From Caulochytrium protostelioides (taxonomy: Eukaryota > Chytridiomycota > Caulochytriomycetes > Caulochytriales > Caulochytriaceae): a stretch of DNA of 64,000 bases. The position numbers and the translations under genes were made by a program. Of this stretch, positions 10,837 to 20,863 are shown one piece after another. The notes under the pieces were generated by a model, which saw only the letters and a list, made by a program, of their open reading frames with translations, did no database searches and was not told the origin of the DNA. The DNA is taken from assembly GCA_003615045.1 (NCBI GenBank), contig ML014161.1:55646-119645 (forward strand), given 5' to 3'. How positions within the stretch are numbered: the first letter of the stretch is position 1; every line of letters starts with the position of its first letter.

Positions 10837-12327
10837 TTAATACAAAGCTTCCTGCGACGCTTCGGATGCGTCGACCTGGCCGTAGGTCTTGGCGAACTCG
10901 GCATCGAAGCGGGCGAGCTCGGCGCGATCGCGGAACACGCCCTTCGGCAAGTATCCACGGAGCTTTTCGGCGTGCTCAAGAAGCAAGCGCTGACGCTCCT
11001 GTTCGACGATCTGGGCACGCAAGGCCTCGACCTCGCGCTCTGAGCGGCGGGCCTCGTCGATGGACCGCTGCTCTGCCTCGCGCCGCGCAATCCGCTCTTG
11101 GATCATCTTTTCGACGGCTTCCTTGTGCTCCGCCTGCTTCATACGGCGCTTCTGCGCGGTCATCTGCTCGATGCGCTCGTCGGCCGCGAATCGGTCCATC
11201 ATCTCGCGACGGATCTGGGTATCGGCCTCGCGTTCGGCATCCAGGCGCGCTTGCTTGTACGCGAGCTGCTCAAAGTGGGCTTCCACGAGTTGCAGACGCT
11301 GAGTAATACGGCGTGCGAGCTGGCGTTCTTCGGCGAGTTTCGCTTGGTACGCGTCCTCTTCAAGAGCCAGCGCGATGCGCAGGTCTTCCATTTCATTCTT
11401 GCTGCGCTCGGCGGCGTCCATCTCGGTGGCCAAACGCTGATAGATGTCTTCTTTGCGCTTCTCAATCTCCTCGCGGCGCGCGGCGTAGGATTCCTGGCGG
11501 GACTGCTGAACGTGGGCATACTCGGCGATCTGCTTGTTTTCTTCTTCTTGGCGGCGTTTCTCCGCTTCTTGCCATGCTTCGCGCTGCCGCAAGTATGACT
11601 GAATATAGTTCTTGGTCTCATTCTGCTTCTGGAACTTGAGCATGGCCTGCTTGGCTTCGTCTTCCAAAATGCGCGCCACCATCGCGTCGATCGCATCCTT
11701 TTCACGCAGGAAGGCCGCGGCTTCTTCTTCGCGACGCCGCTCGTTATCCACCAGCTGCTCTTGCAGCGTCGACTTGTACGCTTTCGCCTTCGCTTCGGCA
11801 TCTCGCTCTTTAAGAATCTGCTTCTCGTCCGAGAAGCGGAGCTGCTCTTCAAGCATGCGTGCAAGCTCCTGGTCGGCAACCTCGCCCTGGACCTGGCGCA
11901 GCTGGTGCTCTTCAATCTGCAGCGCGCGCTCCTTCTGGGTATACGCAGTGTCGATCTGTTGGCGCAAGCGACGCAGCTCGGGGCTATTCTCGCGGATGGC
12001 TTGGCGCATCTTGGTGTCGCATAACTCGGCCTCGCGGCGCTGTGCCGCCGCTGCCGCGGCCTCCTCGGCCGCGGCCCACGCAGCTTCCTCCGCAGCCTGC
12101 TGCGCCACCGCGGCCTCCCGCTCGGCCTGGATCCGCGCTTCCTCCTCCCAGGCCTTCAGCGCCTTGATGCGGCGGATCGTGTCGACGCGCTCGTCAGCGC
12201 CGTTCACGATCTGGTATAAACGGTCTTGCTGGAGATGCGTCTGGATCTTCTCTTTCTGCACCTCGTTGTCGCGGAGACGGCGCTCACGCTGACCGAGCTG
12301 GGCCGTGCTCCAGTGCGACGCGGCCAT
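10837..12327 (-). CDS. MNS1: MNS1-like flagellar doublet microtubule inner protein
   Basis: Predicted all-helical, highly charged coiled-coil protein of 496 aa that matches the trichohyalin/plectin-homology (TPH) family. In other flagellates MNS1 lies inside axonemal doublet microtubules and is needed for motile cilia. The sequence is Glu/Arg/Gln/Ala-rich from about residue 15 to 470 with almost no proline. The C terminus EHAEKLRGYLPKGVFRDRAE closely matches the characteristic LPKGVF tail of MNS1 and argues against the related CFAP53 and CFAP45 proteins. The open frame extends upstream to 12465, but that part is proline- and cysteine-rich and unlike the family. The ATG at 12327 (MAASHWSTAQLGQRERR) gives the expected start. 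The gene is convergent with G-alpha. Its presence argues for a zoosporic organism. Confidence 0.85.
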   Translation of the reverse strand: MAASHWSTAQLGQRERRLRDNEVQKEKIQTHLQQDRLYQIVNGADERVDTIRRIKALKAWEEEARIQAEREAAVAQQAAEEAAWAAAEEAAAAAAQRREAELCDTKMRQAIRENSPELRRLRQQIDTAYTQKERALQIEEHQLRQVQGEVADQELARMLEEQLRFSDEKQILKERDAEAKAKAYKSTLQEQLVDNERRREEEAAAFLREKDAIDAMVARILEDEAKQAMLKFQKQNETKNYIQSYLRQREAWQEAEKRRQEEENKQIAEYAHVQQSRQESYAARREEIEKRKEDIYQRLATEMDAAERSKNEMEDLRIALALEEDAYQAKLAEERQLARRITQRLQLVEAHFEQLAYKQARLDAEREADTQIRREMMDRFAADERIEQMTAQKRRMKQAEHKEAVEKMIQERIARREAEQRSIDEARRSEREVEALRAQIVEQERQRLLLEHAEKLRGYLPKGVFRDRAELARFDAEFAKTYGQVDASEASQEALY

Positions 12328-13909
12328 CTTGACGTGTGGCTGGGTGTTTCCGGACGGAGAAGCCAGGCGGGGTTGGGGAGGACAGGCAGCACAAGGCCAG
12401 CGAGGAACGGCCGACAGGAAAGCGTCGGTATAGATGGTCGATGGCCAATGGACAGATGAAGGCAAAGTAACAGGCGAGTGGCGTCACCGAGTATGGGAGA
12501 TCACGGCGTATGCCGCCAGCGAGCTGTGTTCGCCCAGCACAGCCAATCGAGGCATAGCCAAATAGAGCCGCCCATCGGCCAAATGGGTGAGCTATTTCGT
12601 TCTCACTATCAGACGGAGGGTGGTCAGCGGCCTGGGATCGACGCTGCGAATGTTGTGCCTGGTTTGTTTGCCGGAATTGAATGCCCGACCGGTGCGATTG
12701 GGCTGCGAGTTTTTCTTTTATTTTTCTTCAGCGCGTGGCGAGGGAGAGCACGCTTGCGGCACGGGGGTTGGCGGGTGGGAGGGCACCACGCTCCGCTCGG
12801 ACGCGGAGGGCCCCGGGGCAGGACTCCAGGACTCCGCCGGTGGGTTGTGGCCATGCGAGGCGCCGTTCGCGCGTCGACGGCCGTGGCCGCAACGGCCCGT
12901 GGCGACTCGGTGTGCCCAACACGAACGCGACCGCAGCAAAGCAACGTCGAAGAGGGTTCACCCCTGCATGGAGCACCATGCGATGCAATGCAATGCAGTG
13001 CGATGAGTGGCGGACTGTCATCGCATGACATCCGAGCCGTTCGATTCATACTCGCCGATGGGACTGCTCAGTTCGTTCGCACATCACATCGAACGAGCTC
13101 ATACCGTCGCACCGCACGGTAAACCTCGGTATTCGTTTCATGTTCCGAAGCTGATAGACTCTCCCTGGCGGGGATGTCGTCTCTCGATGGTCACTCAGCC
13201 AGCGATCTATGAGCTGGTTCGACCGTTGCATTGGATTTGCCATGGGCGGAGTCCAAGGCTCGACAGTTTTTCCTTTTTTTGGGTTCCAGCGAGGCTTGGC
13301 ATTGCTCGAACGGAGAAGTAGCGGAGTTGGGCGGCGCAAAGCGGATCCGCCAACGCCGGCGAGCGGTGATGCCGTGGCGTGAGGGTCTCAGGCCGACGAG
13401 AGCGGGGCATCGGGCACGACCCTGAGCATCGCTGAGACGACACGCCTCTTCGACTCGACGGCGAGCGGAGGCGACGAGCACGTCGTGCCTGCTCCTCACA
13501 CCACCGGCCGTACGGCCATACGGTCCACGAGAGCGACAGCGGACGTTGCTTCCCGTCCCAAAGACCGCCGCCGGCGAAGATGATGACAACCCACGACTCG
13601 GATAGGACGAGACGTGGCGCAAGGACGAGACGTGGCGGACCTTCCCCCTAATAACTCCGATGCGTGCACGAACGGAACTCTATGCTCGCGCCGCTGTTGA
13701 TGGAACTCTGCAACTGTCGACTGACGAGTGGTCATTAGACCCCATTTCCTCCCCTGGGCTCTGTTCTTCGTTCCGTTCTGCCTTGAGTCCTCTTTTTTAG
13801 TTTTATACCTTTTTCGTTTGGCTGTCCTAGCGAGTTCGTCACCCTTTTCCACCCGAGACGTCCGCTCGCACACCTCGTTGACCCATCACCCCTTCAAACG
13901 TCACGCACA
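12328..13909. other. Divergent intergenic region between MNS1 and PUF6
   Basis: This region holds the upstream sequences of two divergently transcribed genes. Short-period ATGCAATGCA-like repetition occurs near 12978-13010. The PUF6 leader (about 13740-13909) is pyrimidine-rich and contains a TTTTTTAG, which could be an acceptor of a 5'-UTR intron. No gene is recognised. Confidence 0.5.
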
Positions 13910-16039
13910 ATGCCTCACGCTGCCCCTGCGGCCGCGCCGGCCAAGTTTGGCGGTGGCTCCAAGAAGCGCTCGGCACCTGAGGGCTTTTCCAAGGGCAAGA
14001 ACGAGCACGCGGTCAAGGGCCAGGCCCCCTTTAAGTCGAAGAACTACGAGGAGAAGCGCCAAAAGAAGGACAGCCAGGCCGCCGATGCGTCGTTCGCCAA
14101 AACCCGCAAGGAGCAGAAGGAGCTGGCGCTGCAGCGCAAGGCCCGCAAGCCGAACTTCGACCTCGTGCAGCAGTGCAAGGCTCAGTGGGAGATCCTGCGC
14201 CAGAAGGAGTTGAGCGACGCGGACCGCATCGCGTCGGTGAGCAAGCTCATGACACTGTGCCGCGGCAAGGTGCAGGCGCTTATCTTCACGCATGACGCGA
14301 GCCGCATCGTGCAGAGCCTGATTAAGCATGCCGCCCCCGAGCAGCGGCGTGAAATCTTTGCCGAGCTCAAGGGTCGCTGGCTCGACCTGGCGTGCGCCCA
14401 GTACGGCCACTTTATTGTGCTGCGTGGCCTCAAATTCGCCTCGGCCGAGCAGCGCGCCGACATTGTCGATGAGTTCCAGGGCCACGTGCTCCATCTGATC
14501 CGCCACCGCCAGGCCTCGGCCATCCTCGAGGAGGTCTACAGCACGTATGCCCGCGCGAACCAGAAGCGCGCGCTGATGCACGAATTCTACGGCCCCGCTT
14601 TTGTGGTGTACAAGCAGCAGGCCGACGGCTCCGAGTCGAAGTCGCTCAAGGAGGTGCTCGAGGCCGAGCCGTCGAAGCGCGATGTCATCTTGAAATCGCT
14701 GCGCTCCTCGCTCGAGAGTATTCTGTCGAAGGGCTTCACCTCGTACGGCTCCCAGACGCTCTTGCACCACGCCATCTCCGAGTTCTTCCAGTACACGAAC
14801 CCGGCGCTCACGTTGGACCTCGTCGAGATGCTGCTGGAGCACGTCGTGTCGATGGTGCACACCCGCGACGGCGCACGCGTGGCGCAGTACGTCTTCATGC
14901 TCGCCAACAACAAGCAGCGCAAGACGATCCTCAAGTCCTTCAAGGGATTTGTCGGCAAGATGGCCATGGAGCAGTTCGGCCACGCCGTGCTGCTCACCGT
15001 GATGGAGACGATGGACGACACCGTCACGGTCGGCAAGACGATTTTCGCCGAGCTGTGCCACTCGACGACGAAGGACCAGGCCGCTGGTGGTGGCGACCAA
15101 CCTGAGTTCCTCACCTTGTGCCGCGATCAGTTCGCATCGCGCGTGATGCGCGCCGCCCTGGCCCCGCGCGACCTGAAGCACCAGCTCGTCTTTGTCGTCA
15201 ACGAGCTCGCTGCCTTCGACGAACTCCGCCGCGCCAACTGCAAGAAGGACGACCCGATCCGTGCTGGCGAACTGCGCACCCAGTTCCTCAAGTACGTGCT
15301 GCCGATGTTGCCCGCCCACGTGGCGCTGCTGCTGCGCGATGCGGGCCCCGGGTCGCGCGTGCTGTCCCTGACGTACGAGACGTGCCCCTTCGACGCGCAT
15401 GCCGACGGCAAAAAGCTGCTCGTGGATGCCATCGCCGACGCATTGGAGGCCGAGCTCTCGGCCGCCAGCAGCGACATGTCTGCCGAGACCGAGGCGGATG
15501 CCGACGCCCCCGTCTTCCACCCGATCCTCAAGATGCGCAGCGAGAAGGTCGCCGCCGAGCTGAAGGACCAGAACATCGATCTCGCCGAACCGCTGCTGCA
15601 GTCGCTCACCGCGTGCCGCCGTCTGCGCGAGATGGTCCAGGCCGACGCTGCCGTCTTCGCCGCGTCCCCGGAGACGTTCAGCAACGACATCTCGATGACC
15701 GCGGCCCTGTGGCGCGTGCTCTCGCCGCACCTCCTCGCCCTGATCGAGACGAACGTCCACGCGCCGCTCAAGGCCACCGCTCTCGCCTGGTTCCTCGGCG
15801 ATCTCATCACGAGCCCGGCGCTTAATGGCGCCGCGGACGCCTTCATCACCGAGCACAAGGCCGTCTTCACCGCCTGGCACAAGCAGCTCGGCGAGCAGCC
15901 GGGGATCATGTTCGCGGCCAAGCCCGACGCGGGTGCCAAGAGCAACAAGAACAAGAAGGCCCAGCTCGCGACCGATGCCCCGGCCGAGGCGCGCCGTCCC
16001 GTGATTGAAGTCGTGCTCGCCAAGATCCTCAAGCTCTGA
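13910..16039 (+). CDS. PUF6: Pumilio-family nucleolar protein PUF6/PUM3
   Basis: Puf6/PUM3 homologue, 709 aa. In yeast, Puf6 acts in 60S ribosome biogenesis and also binds ASH1 mRNA. The N terminus (about 1-95) is Lys-rich and disordered, as usual for nucleolar proteins. It is followed by helical Pumilio-like repeats, of which FTHDASRIVQSLIKH, YGHFIVLRGLKFA, GFTSYGSQTLLHH and TRDGARVAQYVFM are easily seen. The arrangement is the divergent 11-repeat PUM3 type, not the 8-repeat mRNA-specific type. The C-terminal third corresponds to the CPL domain. The ATG lies after a pyrimidine-rich leader and the frame has no introns. A long antisense open frame covers the same DNA and is a compositional shadow. 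Confidence 0.92.
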   Translation: MPHAAPAAAPAKFGGGSKKRSAPEGFSKGKNEHAVKGQAPFKSKNYEEKRQKKDSQAADASFAKTRKEQKELALQRKARKPNFDLVQQCKAQWEILRQKELSDADRIASVSKLMTLCRGKVQALIFTHDASRIVQSLIKHAAPEQRREIFAELKGRWLDLACAQYGHFIVLRGLKFASAEQRADIVDEFQGHVLHLIRHRQASAILEEVYSTYARANQKRALMHEFYGPAFVVYKQQADGSESKSLKEVLEAEPSKRDVILKSLRSSLESILSKGFTSYGSQTLLHHAISEFFQYTNPALTLDLVEMLLEHVVSMVHTRDGARVAQYVFMLANNKQRKTILKSFKGFVGKMAMEQFGHAVLLTVMETMDDTVTVGKTIFAELCHSTTKDQAAGGGDQPEFLTLCRDQFASRVMRAALAPRDLKHQLVFVVNELAAFDELRRANCKKDDPIRAGELRTQFLKYVLPMLPAHVALLLRDAGPGSRVLSLTYETCPFDAHADGKKLLVDAIADALEAELSAASSDMSAETEADADAPVFHPILKMRSEKVAAELKDQNIDLAEPLLQSLTACRRLREMVQADAAVFAASPETFSNDISMTAALWRVLSPHLLALIETNVHAPLKATALAWFLGDLITSPALNGAADAFITEHKAVFTAWHKQLGEQPGIMFAAKPDAGAKSNKNKKAQLATDAPAEARRPVIEVVLAKILKL

Positions 16040-16578
16040 GCGGTCTTTTCCTTTTCTTGTGAGTATGAGGGGCAAACGGGTGATGTGACCCAGTCTTTTT
16101 ATTTGATATTTATTTCATCGTTGACATTCTTGTGTATGCGTTGCCTAGTCTGATCCCTTGCGAGCGAATGTCCTTTCCGATAAACAATCTGCGCTGAGTG
16201 GAGGAGAGAAGGGAGGGGGAGGGGGGCGCGCTGCGCCATGGTGCTGCATCGGATGCACCCCTCGCCGCAACCGAGAGCCTGGCCATCGCCGATCCGATCT
16301 GGTGTTCTCGGTTCAGGATATTGATTCTGCTTCGCAGAAGAAGGTAATGCTGGACTCGATTGACAATGTCCTCGATGGCTACTATGCACTTCATACTCGG
16401 CGTGTTGACGCAGCCATGACACTCTGCGGCCAGCATGGCATGACACTCTGCGGCCAGCACGCATGCTCACCACGCGCCGGTGCACACCATCACCCCGCAA
16501 CGTCCGATCCACCCTTTCGACCTTCTGCCCTTTGCCTTGTCGGTTCAGCGGTGGCGTCACCCGAACCCGCAGTCGAGT
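16040..16578. other. Intergenic region between PUF6 and the aminotransferase gene
   Basis: A T-rich 3' flank of PUF6 is followed by a short direct repeat of about 23 bp (catgacactctgcggccagc at 16414-16433 and again at 16438-16457). The frame of the aminotransferase is open back to 16480, but without an ATG. No other gene is seen. Confidence 0.6.
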
Positions 16579-17865
16579 ATGACATCCGCCGTGTCCTTGG
16601 TGAGCCGGCGCGCCGCGCAGCGCCTGGCGACGCTCGATCCGGGCGGCACCGTATTCGCCGAATTCACGGCCCTCGCGAACGCCAACAAGGCCATTAACCT
16701 CGGGCAAGGCTTCCCGTCGCTGCCGCTGCCGGCACCAATCCAGGCCGCGGTCGCCAAGATCCCGGCGATGCCCGCGCTGGCGCACCAGTATGCACGCTCC
16801 GAGGGCCACCCGGCCCTCACGAGCGCGCTGTCGACGTTTTTTGAGCCGCGGCTCCACCGCGCGCTGGACGCTCAGACCGAGATCGGCATCTCGGTGGGCG
16901 CGTGCGAGGCCATCTTTTCCGTGATCTTTGCCTTTATCGACCCGGGCGACGAGGTCCTGCTCATCCAGCCCTACTACGATGCCTACCCGGCAGCCGTGCG
17001 GCTCTCGGGCGGTGTCCCCAGGTTCGCGCGCCTCCAGGCCCCCGTCGGCCAGGACGCATCGACCGCAGCCGACTGGACCCTCAGTATGGACCAGCTCGAG
17101 CGCTTGGTCACGCCCAAGACCAAGATGCTGGTCCTGAACAATCCGAACAACCCCGTGGGCAAAGTGTATACGCGCGCCGAGCTCGAGCTGATCGCGGCGT
17201 TTGTCACGAAACACGATCTGCTGGTGCTCGCCGACGAAGTCTACGAGACGCTCGTATACGCGGACGCGCCGTCGCCAATGATCAAGTTCGCCTCGCTACC
17301 CGGCATGTTCGACCGCACGCTCACCGTCGGCTCCCTCGGCAAGACCTTCAGCGTTACTGGCTGGAAGATTGGATGGGTCCTCGGCGCGCCCGCGATGGTC
17401 AAGGCGTGGTGGCTCGTGCACCAGTTCACGAGCTTCTGCGTCGCGGCGCCGCTCCAGATCGCCGCGGCCGACGCCTTCCGCGCGGTCGAGGGCACCGACC
17501 ACTTCGAGACGAATGCGCGGCGCTTCCAGGCGCTGCGGGATCAGCTCGTCGCAGTCCTTCGGGACGTCGGGCTGCGGCCCTGCGTTCCGCACGGCAGCTA
17601 CTTCATCATGAGCGAGGCGTCCCGCATCCCTGTGATGACCCGCGAGGAGTCGCCGCTCATCACACGCGACGGCCGCGAGACCCGGGTCGACTACCTGCGT
17701 GCGCGGTGGCTCAGCCATCATGCCCAAGTGACCCCAATCCCTCCGAGCCCCTTCTACGAGCACCCGAACCCGGAGAGCGATGCCTTTGTCCGCTTCGCCT
17801 TCTGCAAAGAACCGACTGATCTCGAGGAAGCTGGCAAACGCCTCCGCGCATGCCTCCTCAAGTAG
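16579..17865 (+). CDS. PLP aminotransferase class I, kynurenine/glutamine transaminase (Bna3/KYAT) type
   Basis: Fold-type I pyridoxal-phosphate enzyme of 428 aa. The family transaminates kynurenine or glutamine with 2-oxo acids in cytosol and mitochondria. Visible motifs are the substrate loop INLGQGFPSLPLP, the cofactor-binding PYYDAYPAAV, the NNPNNPVGKV loop, ADEVYETLVY and the Schiff-base lysine K255 in SLGKTFSVTGWKIGW. RFAFCKEPTDLEEAGKRL closes the protein and contains the substrate carboxylate arginine. The residues MTSAVSLVSRRAAQRLATL could be a weak mitochondrial presequence. The frame continues upstream to 16480 without another ATG, so 16579 is chosen. The stop lies only 90 bp from the convergent seryl-tRNA synthetase stop. 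Substrate preference within KYAT1/KYAT3/Bna3 cannot be read from sequence. Confidence 0.9.
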   Translation: MTSAVSLVSRRAAQRLATLDPGGTVFAEFTALANANKAINLGQGFPSLPLPAPIQAAVAKIPAMPALAHQYARSEGHPALTSALSTFFEPRLHRALDAQTEIGISVGACEAIFSVIFAFIDPGDEVLLIQPYYDAYPAAVRLSGGVPRFARLQAPVGQDASTAADWTLSMDQLERLVTPKTKMLVLNNPNNPVGKVYTRAELELIAAFVTKHDLLVLADEVYETLVYADAPSPMIKFASLPGMFDRTLTVGSLGKTFSVTGWKIGWVLGAPAMVKAWWLVHQFTSFCVAAPLQIAAADAFRAVEGTDHFETNARRFQALRDQLVAVLRDVGLRPCVPHGSYFIMSEASRIPVMTREESPLITRDGRETRVDYLRARWLSHHAQVTPIPPSPFYEHPNPESDAFVRFAFCKEPTDLEEAGKRLRACLLK

Positions 17866-17955
17866 CTGTCGTCGTCATCCTATCGTAAGGTCAGGGCTTT
17901 TAAAAAATGCATTTAGTTTTCAGTATACCATAGGGAAGCAAGAAACCATCCCAGG

Positions 17956-19410
17956 CTAGTCCTTGTTTTTCTTGGGGACGGCGACCTTCGGGGTGACCGT
18001 CTTGGGCGGGGGCTTGGTGTAGGGAATGAACTCGACGTTGTTCATGTACGGGCGGAGCACGGGCGGCACGGTGACGCCGTCCTCCGTCTGGTAGTTCTCG
18101 AGCAGACAGCACAGCGTGCGCTCGGTGGCCACTAGGGTGCAGTTGAGGCAGTGGACGTAGTTCTTGACGTTGTCATTCTGCTTCTTGGTGCCAAGACGGA
18201 TCTCGAGTGGGCGCGACTGGTAGTCCGTGCAGTTGGAGCAGGACACGAGCTCCTTGTAGTCGCACTGGAACGGGAACCAGGCCTCCAGGTCATACTTCTT
18301 GGCCGCAGCGTTGTTGAGCGCGCCCGACACAATGTTGATGACACGGTAAGGCAGACCGAGGGACTCGTAGAAGTCGCGCGCGGTCTGGAGCATCTCCTCG
18401 TGCATCACCGGCGAGTCCTCGGGCTTGCACAGCACGAACTGCTCGACCTTCTCGAACTGATGCACTCGGAAAATGCCCCAGGTGTCGCGGCCGTGCGAGC
18501 CGGCCTCCTTGCGGAAGCAGGTCGACTGGCCCGCGTAGCGAATCGGGAGCTCCTTGGCGGGCTCGGTGAACCACTCGTTCATGTGCAGCGCCGAGAGCGG
18601 CTGCTCGGCGGTCGCGATCAGGTACTTGTCGTCCGCGTCCGGGTTCGACGGGTCGGCGGCCTCACCCGAGACCTTGTAGAGCGCCTCGTCGAACTCCTCG
18701 AGCTGCGCCGTCTTGGCCATGATCTCGCGCTTCATCATAAAAGGCGTCCAGATCTTCTTATACTGGCGGTTGGCCAGGAAGTCCAGACCATACCGGATCA
18801 GGGCGAGGTTGAAGTCGACACCCGGGCCGGTCAGGAAGTAGGCGCGGTGGCCGGCGACGTTGACACCGCGGACGGCGTCGTAGCCCTCGATCATCTCGAG
18901 GACTTCGTGATGCGAGCGCAGACCGGGCGCCGTGCGGCCGTCGGGGCCGCCGAGCTCCTTCTTGCGCTGGCGCTCGGCTTCTTCGGAACGCTCAGCGGGC
19001 CACCACCCGTGCACGAGGGCGTTGTCATCCTCGGTCAGCGAGACCGGCACCGTCGGGTCGACGATGTTGCCAATGCGGTTGAGCTTGGAGTTCAGGTCGG
19101 CCTCGGCCTTGGCCGCAATGGCGATCGCCTTGACCTTGTCGGCCTCGGCCTCGACCTTCTGGGCCTTGAGGGGCGCCGTCTCGTCAGCCTTCTTGGCCTT
19201 CATGAGCGCGCCGATTTCCTTGTTGATCGCGTTGATGCGCGTGTTGCACGCGGCGGCCTGGAACTGGAGCTTGCGCCACGCCTCGTCAAGGGCCATAACC
19301 TCGTCGACGAGCGCCACACCGGCCTCGCCCGCGCGCGCGCGCTGCGAGGCCTTGACCAGCTCCGGGTTGCCCCCGCGCTCAGGGCGCAGGTGGTTGATGT
19401 CAATACCCAT
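17956..19410 (-). CDS. SES1: Cytosolic seryl-tRNA synthetase
   Basis: Class II aminoacyl-tRNA synthetase that charges serine (and selenocysteine tRNA where present), 484 aa. The N-terminal coiled-coil arm that grips the tRNA long variable arm covers about residues 30-110 (MKAKKADETAPLKAQKVEAE). The catalytic core contains TAEQPLSALH, motif 2 in the TCFRKEAGSHGRDTWGIFR region and motif 3 near TLCCLLENYQTEDGVTVP. The Lys-rich C-terminal tail (KTVTPKVAVPKKNKD) is typical of eukaryotic cytosolic enzymes. The start MGIDINHLRPERGG matches the family. The frame is open far upstream, but only through repeat-encoded Ser-Pro-Leu-Pro sequence. Confidence 0.95.
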   Translation of the reverse strand: MGIDINHLRPERGGNPELVKASQRARAGEAGVALVDEVMALDEAWRKLQFQAAACNTRINAINKEIGALMKAKKADETAPLKAQKVEAEADKVKAIAIAAKAEADLNSKLNRIGNIVDPTVPVSLTEDDNALVHGWWPAERSEEAERQRKKELGGPDGRTAPGLRSHHEVLEMIEGYDAVRGVNVAGHRAYFLTGPGVDFNLALIRYGLDFLANRQYKKIWTPFMMKREIMAKTAQLEEFDEALYKVSGEAADPSNPDADDKYLIATAEQPLSALHMNEWFTEPAKELPIRYAGQSTCFRKEAGSHGRDTWGIFRVHQFEKVEQFVLCKPEDSPVMHEEMLQTARDFYESLGLPYRVINIVSGALNNAAAKKYDLEAWFPFQCDYKELVSCSNCTDYQSRPLEIRLGTKKQNDNVKNYVHCLNCTLVATERTLCCLLENYQTEDGVTVPPVLRPYMNNVEFIPYTKPPPKTVTPKVAVPKKNKD

Positions 19411-20863
19411 CGTGCCACGTGTCACAGATAGCTGTCGGGCGTGGATGCCAGCGTCAAGACGGACGAGAACGCGCCGCAGCGAGCAGAGCCGGGGTGCACG
19501 TGGAGACCGTGCAATGAACGAAATGGTGACGGTTGGCCGTTGCGGGGGCGGGGCGGCGACAGGCAGGCAGGTCAGCACGGAAGCGCAGGGGACGTGTAGG
19601 GTATACGGCGGTGCATCAGGCCAGCCGGACCAAGCATTCCAAGTCTCCCTCGCATGGACCCCTCCTCGGGGCTGCCGGGAGGACCGCCGTCCCGCCGTCT
19701 GGCAGCGCCTACCGAGCCCAGATGAAAAAAGGCGGCCGCAGCCGGCACCCGCGGCCGCAGTCGACCCTTGCGCACGGCCGCAGCGCCGCGTCGCGCCCCC
19801 AGGCCAGGCCCGACCACCCGCCCTCTCGCTGATGTCCGCCAGCACGAGAGGGGACGGTGGGTGGACGCGCAAACAGGTCCGTGCGCTGACGGGTCCGTGA
19901 GCCGACGGCGACGGCAGCGGCGACGGCAACGGCGACGGTAGCGGCGACGGCAACGGCGACGGCAACGGCGACGGCAGCGGCGACGGCAACGGCGACGGCA
20001 GCGGCGACGGCAACGGCGACGGCAGCGGCGACGGCAACGGCGACCGCAGCGGCGACGGCAACGGCGACCGCAGGGTGAGCACCCGAGGCGAGAGCCGACC
20101 GGGCGGGTCCCCGCGGGTCGGGCGCGGGGAGGCGTGCCCATCGCTCCTCCCAAGCGCCGGCAGCGGTGAGGCTTGCGGATGGACCGGCGGAAGGCCTAGA
20201 TGTCTTGACCTGGCGGCCACTCCGCTCGGCCTGGCTTGGCTCGGCTCGGCTCGGCTCAGCTCGGCGGCCGCCCAGTTAGCTGGGCCCCTACATAACCACG
20301 AAACCGCCTGACGCCGAGCCCCAGCGCCGTGATCGCATCACCACCACCACATTGCACTTTGACCCTTACTGCTTCGCCGGCGACGACGCCGGGGCCTGTC
20401 GCCAGCAAGGTCTCTACTCCGCGCATATCGACATGAAACACATGCAGCTGGAGAAAGTGGGGGAAATGAAGGGATAAATACGAAGAAAAGATATGAGAGC
20501 GTGGGGAGGAGGAAGTGAGATCGCGCAGAAGGAAAACAAGCGTTCAGGGCAAATCACGCCGCGACGAGAGAGGCGAGTGACGAAGGGTATGCAGAAAGAA
20601 AGAAAAAAACATGGTTTCTACGGGTGATAAATAGCTAGACACGGGCGTCCGCGCATGGGCGAGCGGCGGGCAGCAGGCCCACTTCGGTGCATGTTAGCAA
20701 TGGCAGAATCGGCGACGGGCACCCCCACCAATGAGCGTTGCCATCGACGCACTCAGGGACAGGTCACATACCCTTCCTCCCCACGGTGCATCCTGCGAAG
20801 CAGGCAGGATCACCAGCCAAACCGACTTCGATCAGCGGCATGTCGTTGGAGATCTTCAGCGGC
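19411..20863. other. SerRS upstream region and fibrillarin 3' flank
   Basis: The first ~850 bp are the SerRS upstream region and include a 12-bp tandem array listed separately. From about 20240 a TCGGC-type simple repeat occurs, then AT-richer sequence (20430-20620), then the fibrillarin 3' flank. No gene is recognised. Confidence 0.55.
19903..20075. repeat. 12-bp GC-rich tandem array
   Basis: About fourteen copies of units GGCAACGGCGAC and GGCAGCGGCGAC alternate, with scattered GGTA or CGCA variants. On the SerRS-sense strand the array lies roughly 500-660 bp upstream of the SerRS start codon. In the open frame that runs through it, it would encode repeated Ser-Pro-Leu-Pro. That the array is promoter or leader DNA and not coding is inference. 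Confidence 0.8.

Noticed and set aside
13901-16075. 724-codon antisense frame opposite PUF6
   Set aside because: Composition shadow of the real gene. The translation is Leu/Arg/Gly/Glu-rich without a fold, while the sense strand has clear Pumilio repeats.
16414-16457. Short direct repeat as a transposon target duplication
   Set aside because: The two ~20-bp copies are nearly adjacent with nothing inserted between them; simple local duplication.
18151-19431. 426-codon antisense frame opposite SerRS
   Set aside because: Same GC-rich shadow effect; the sense strand encodes a full class II synthetase.
19413-20220. N-terminal 270-residue extension of SerRS
   Set aside because: The upstream part is encoded by a 12-bp tandem array and Arg/Pro-rich sequence absent from the family; MGIDINHLRPERGG is the normal start.
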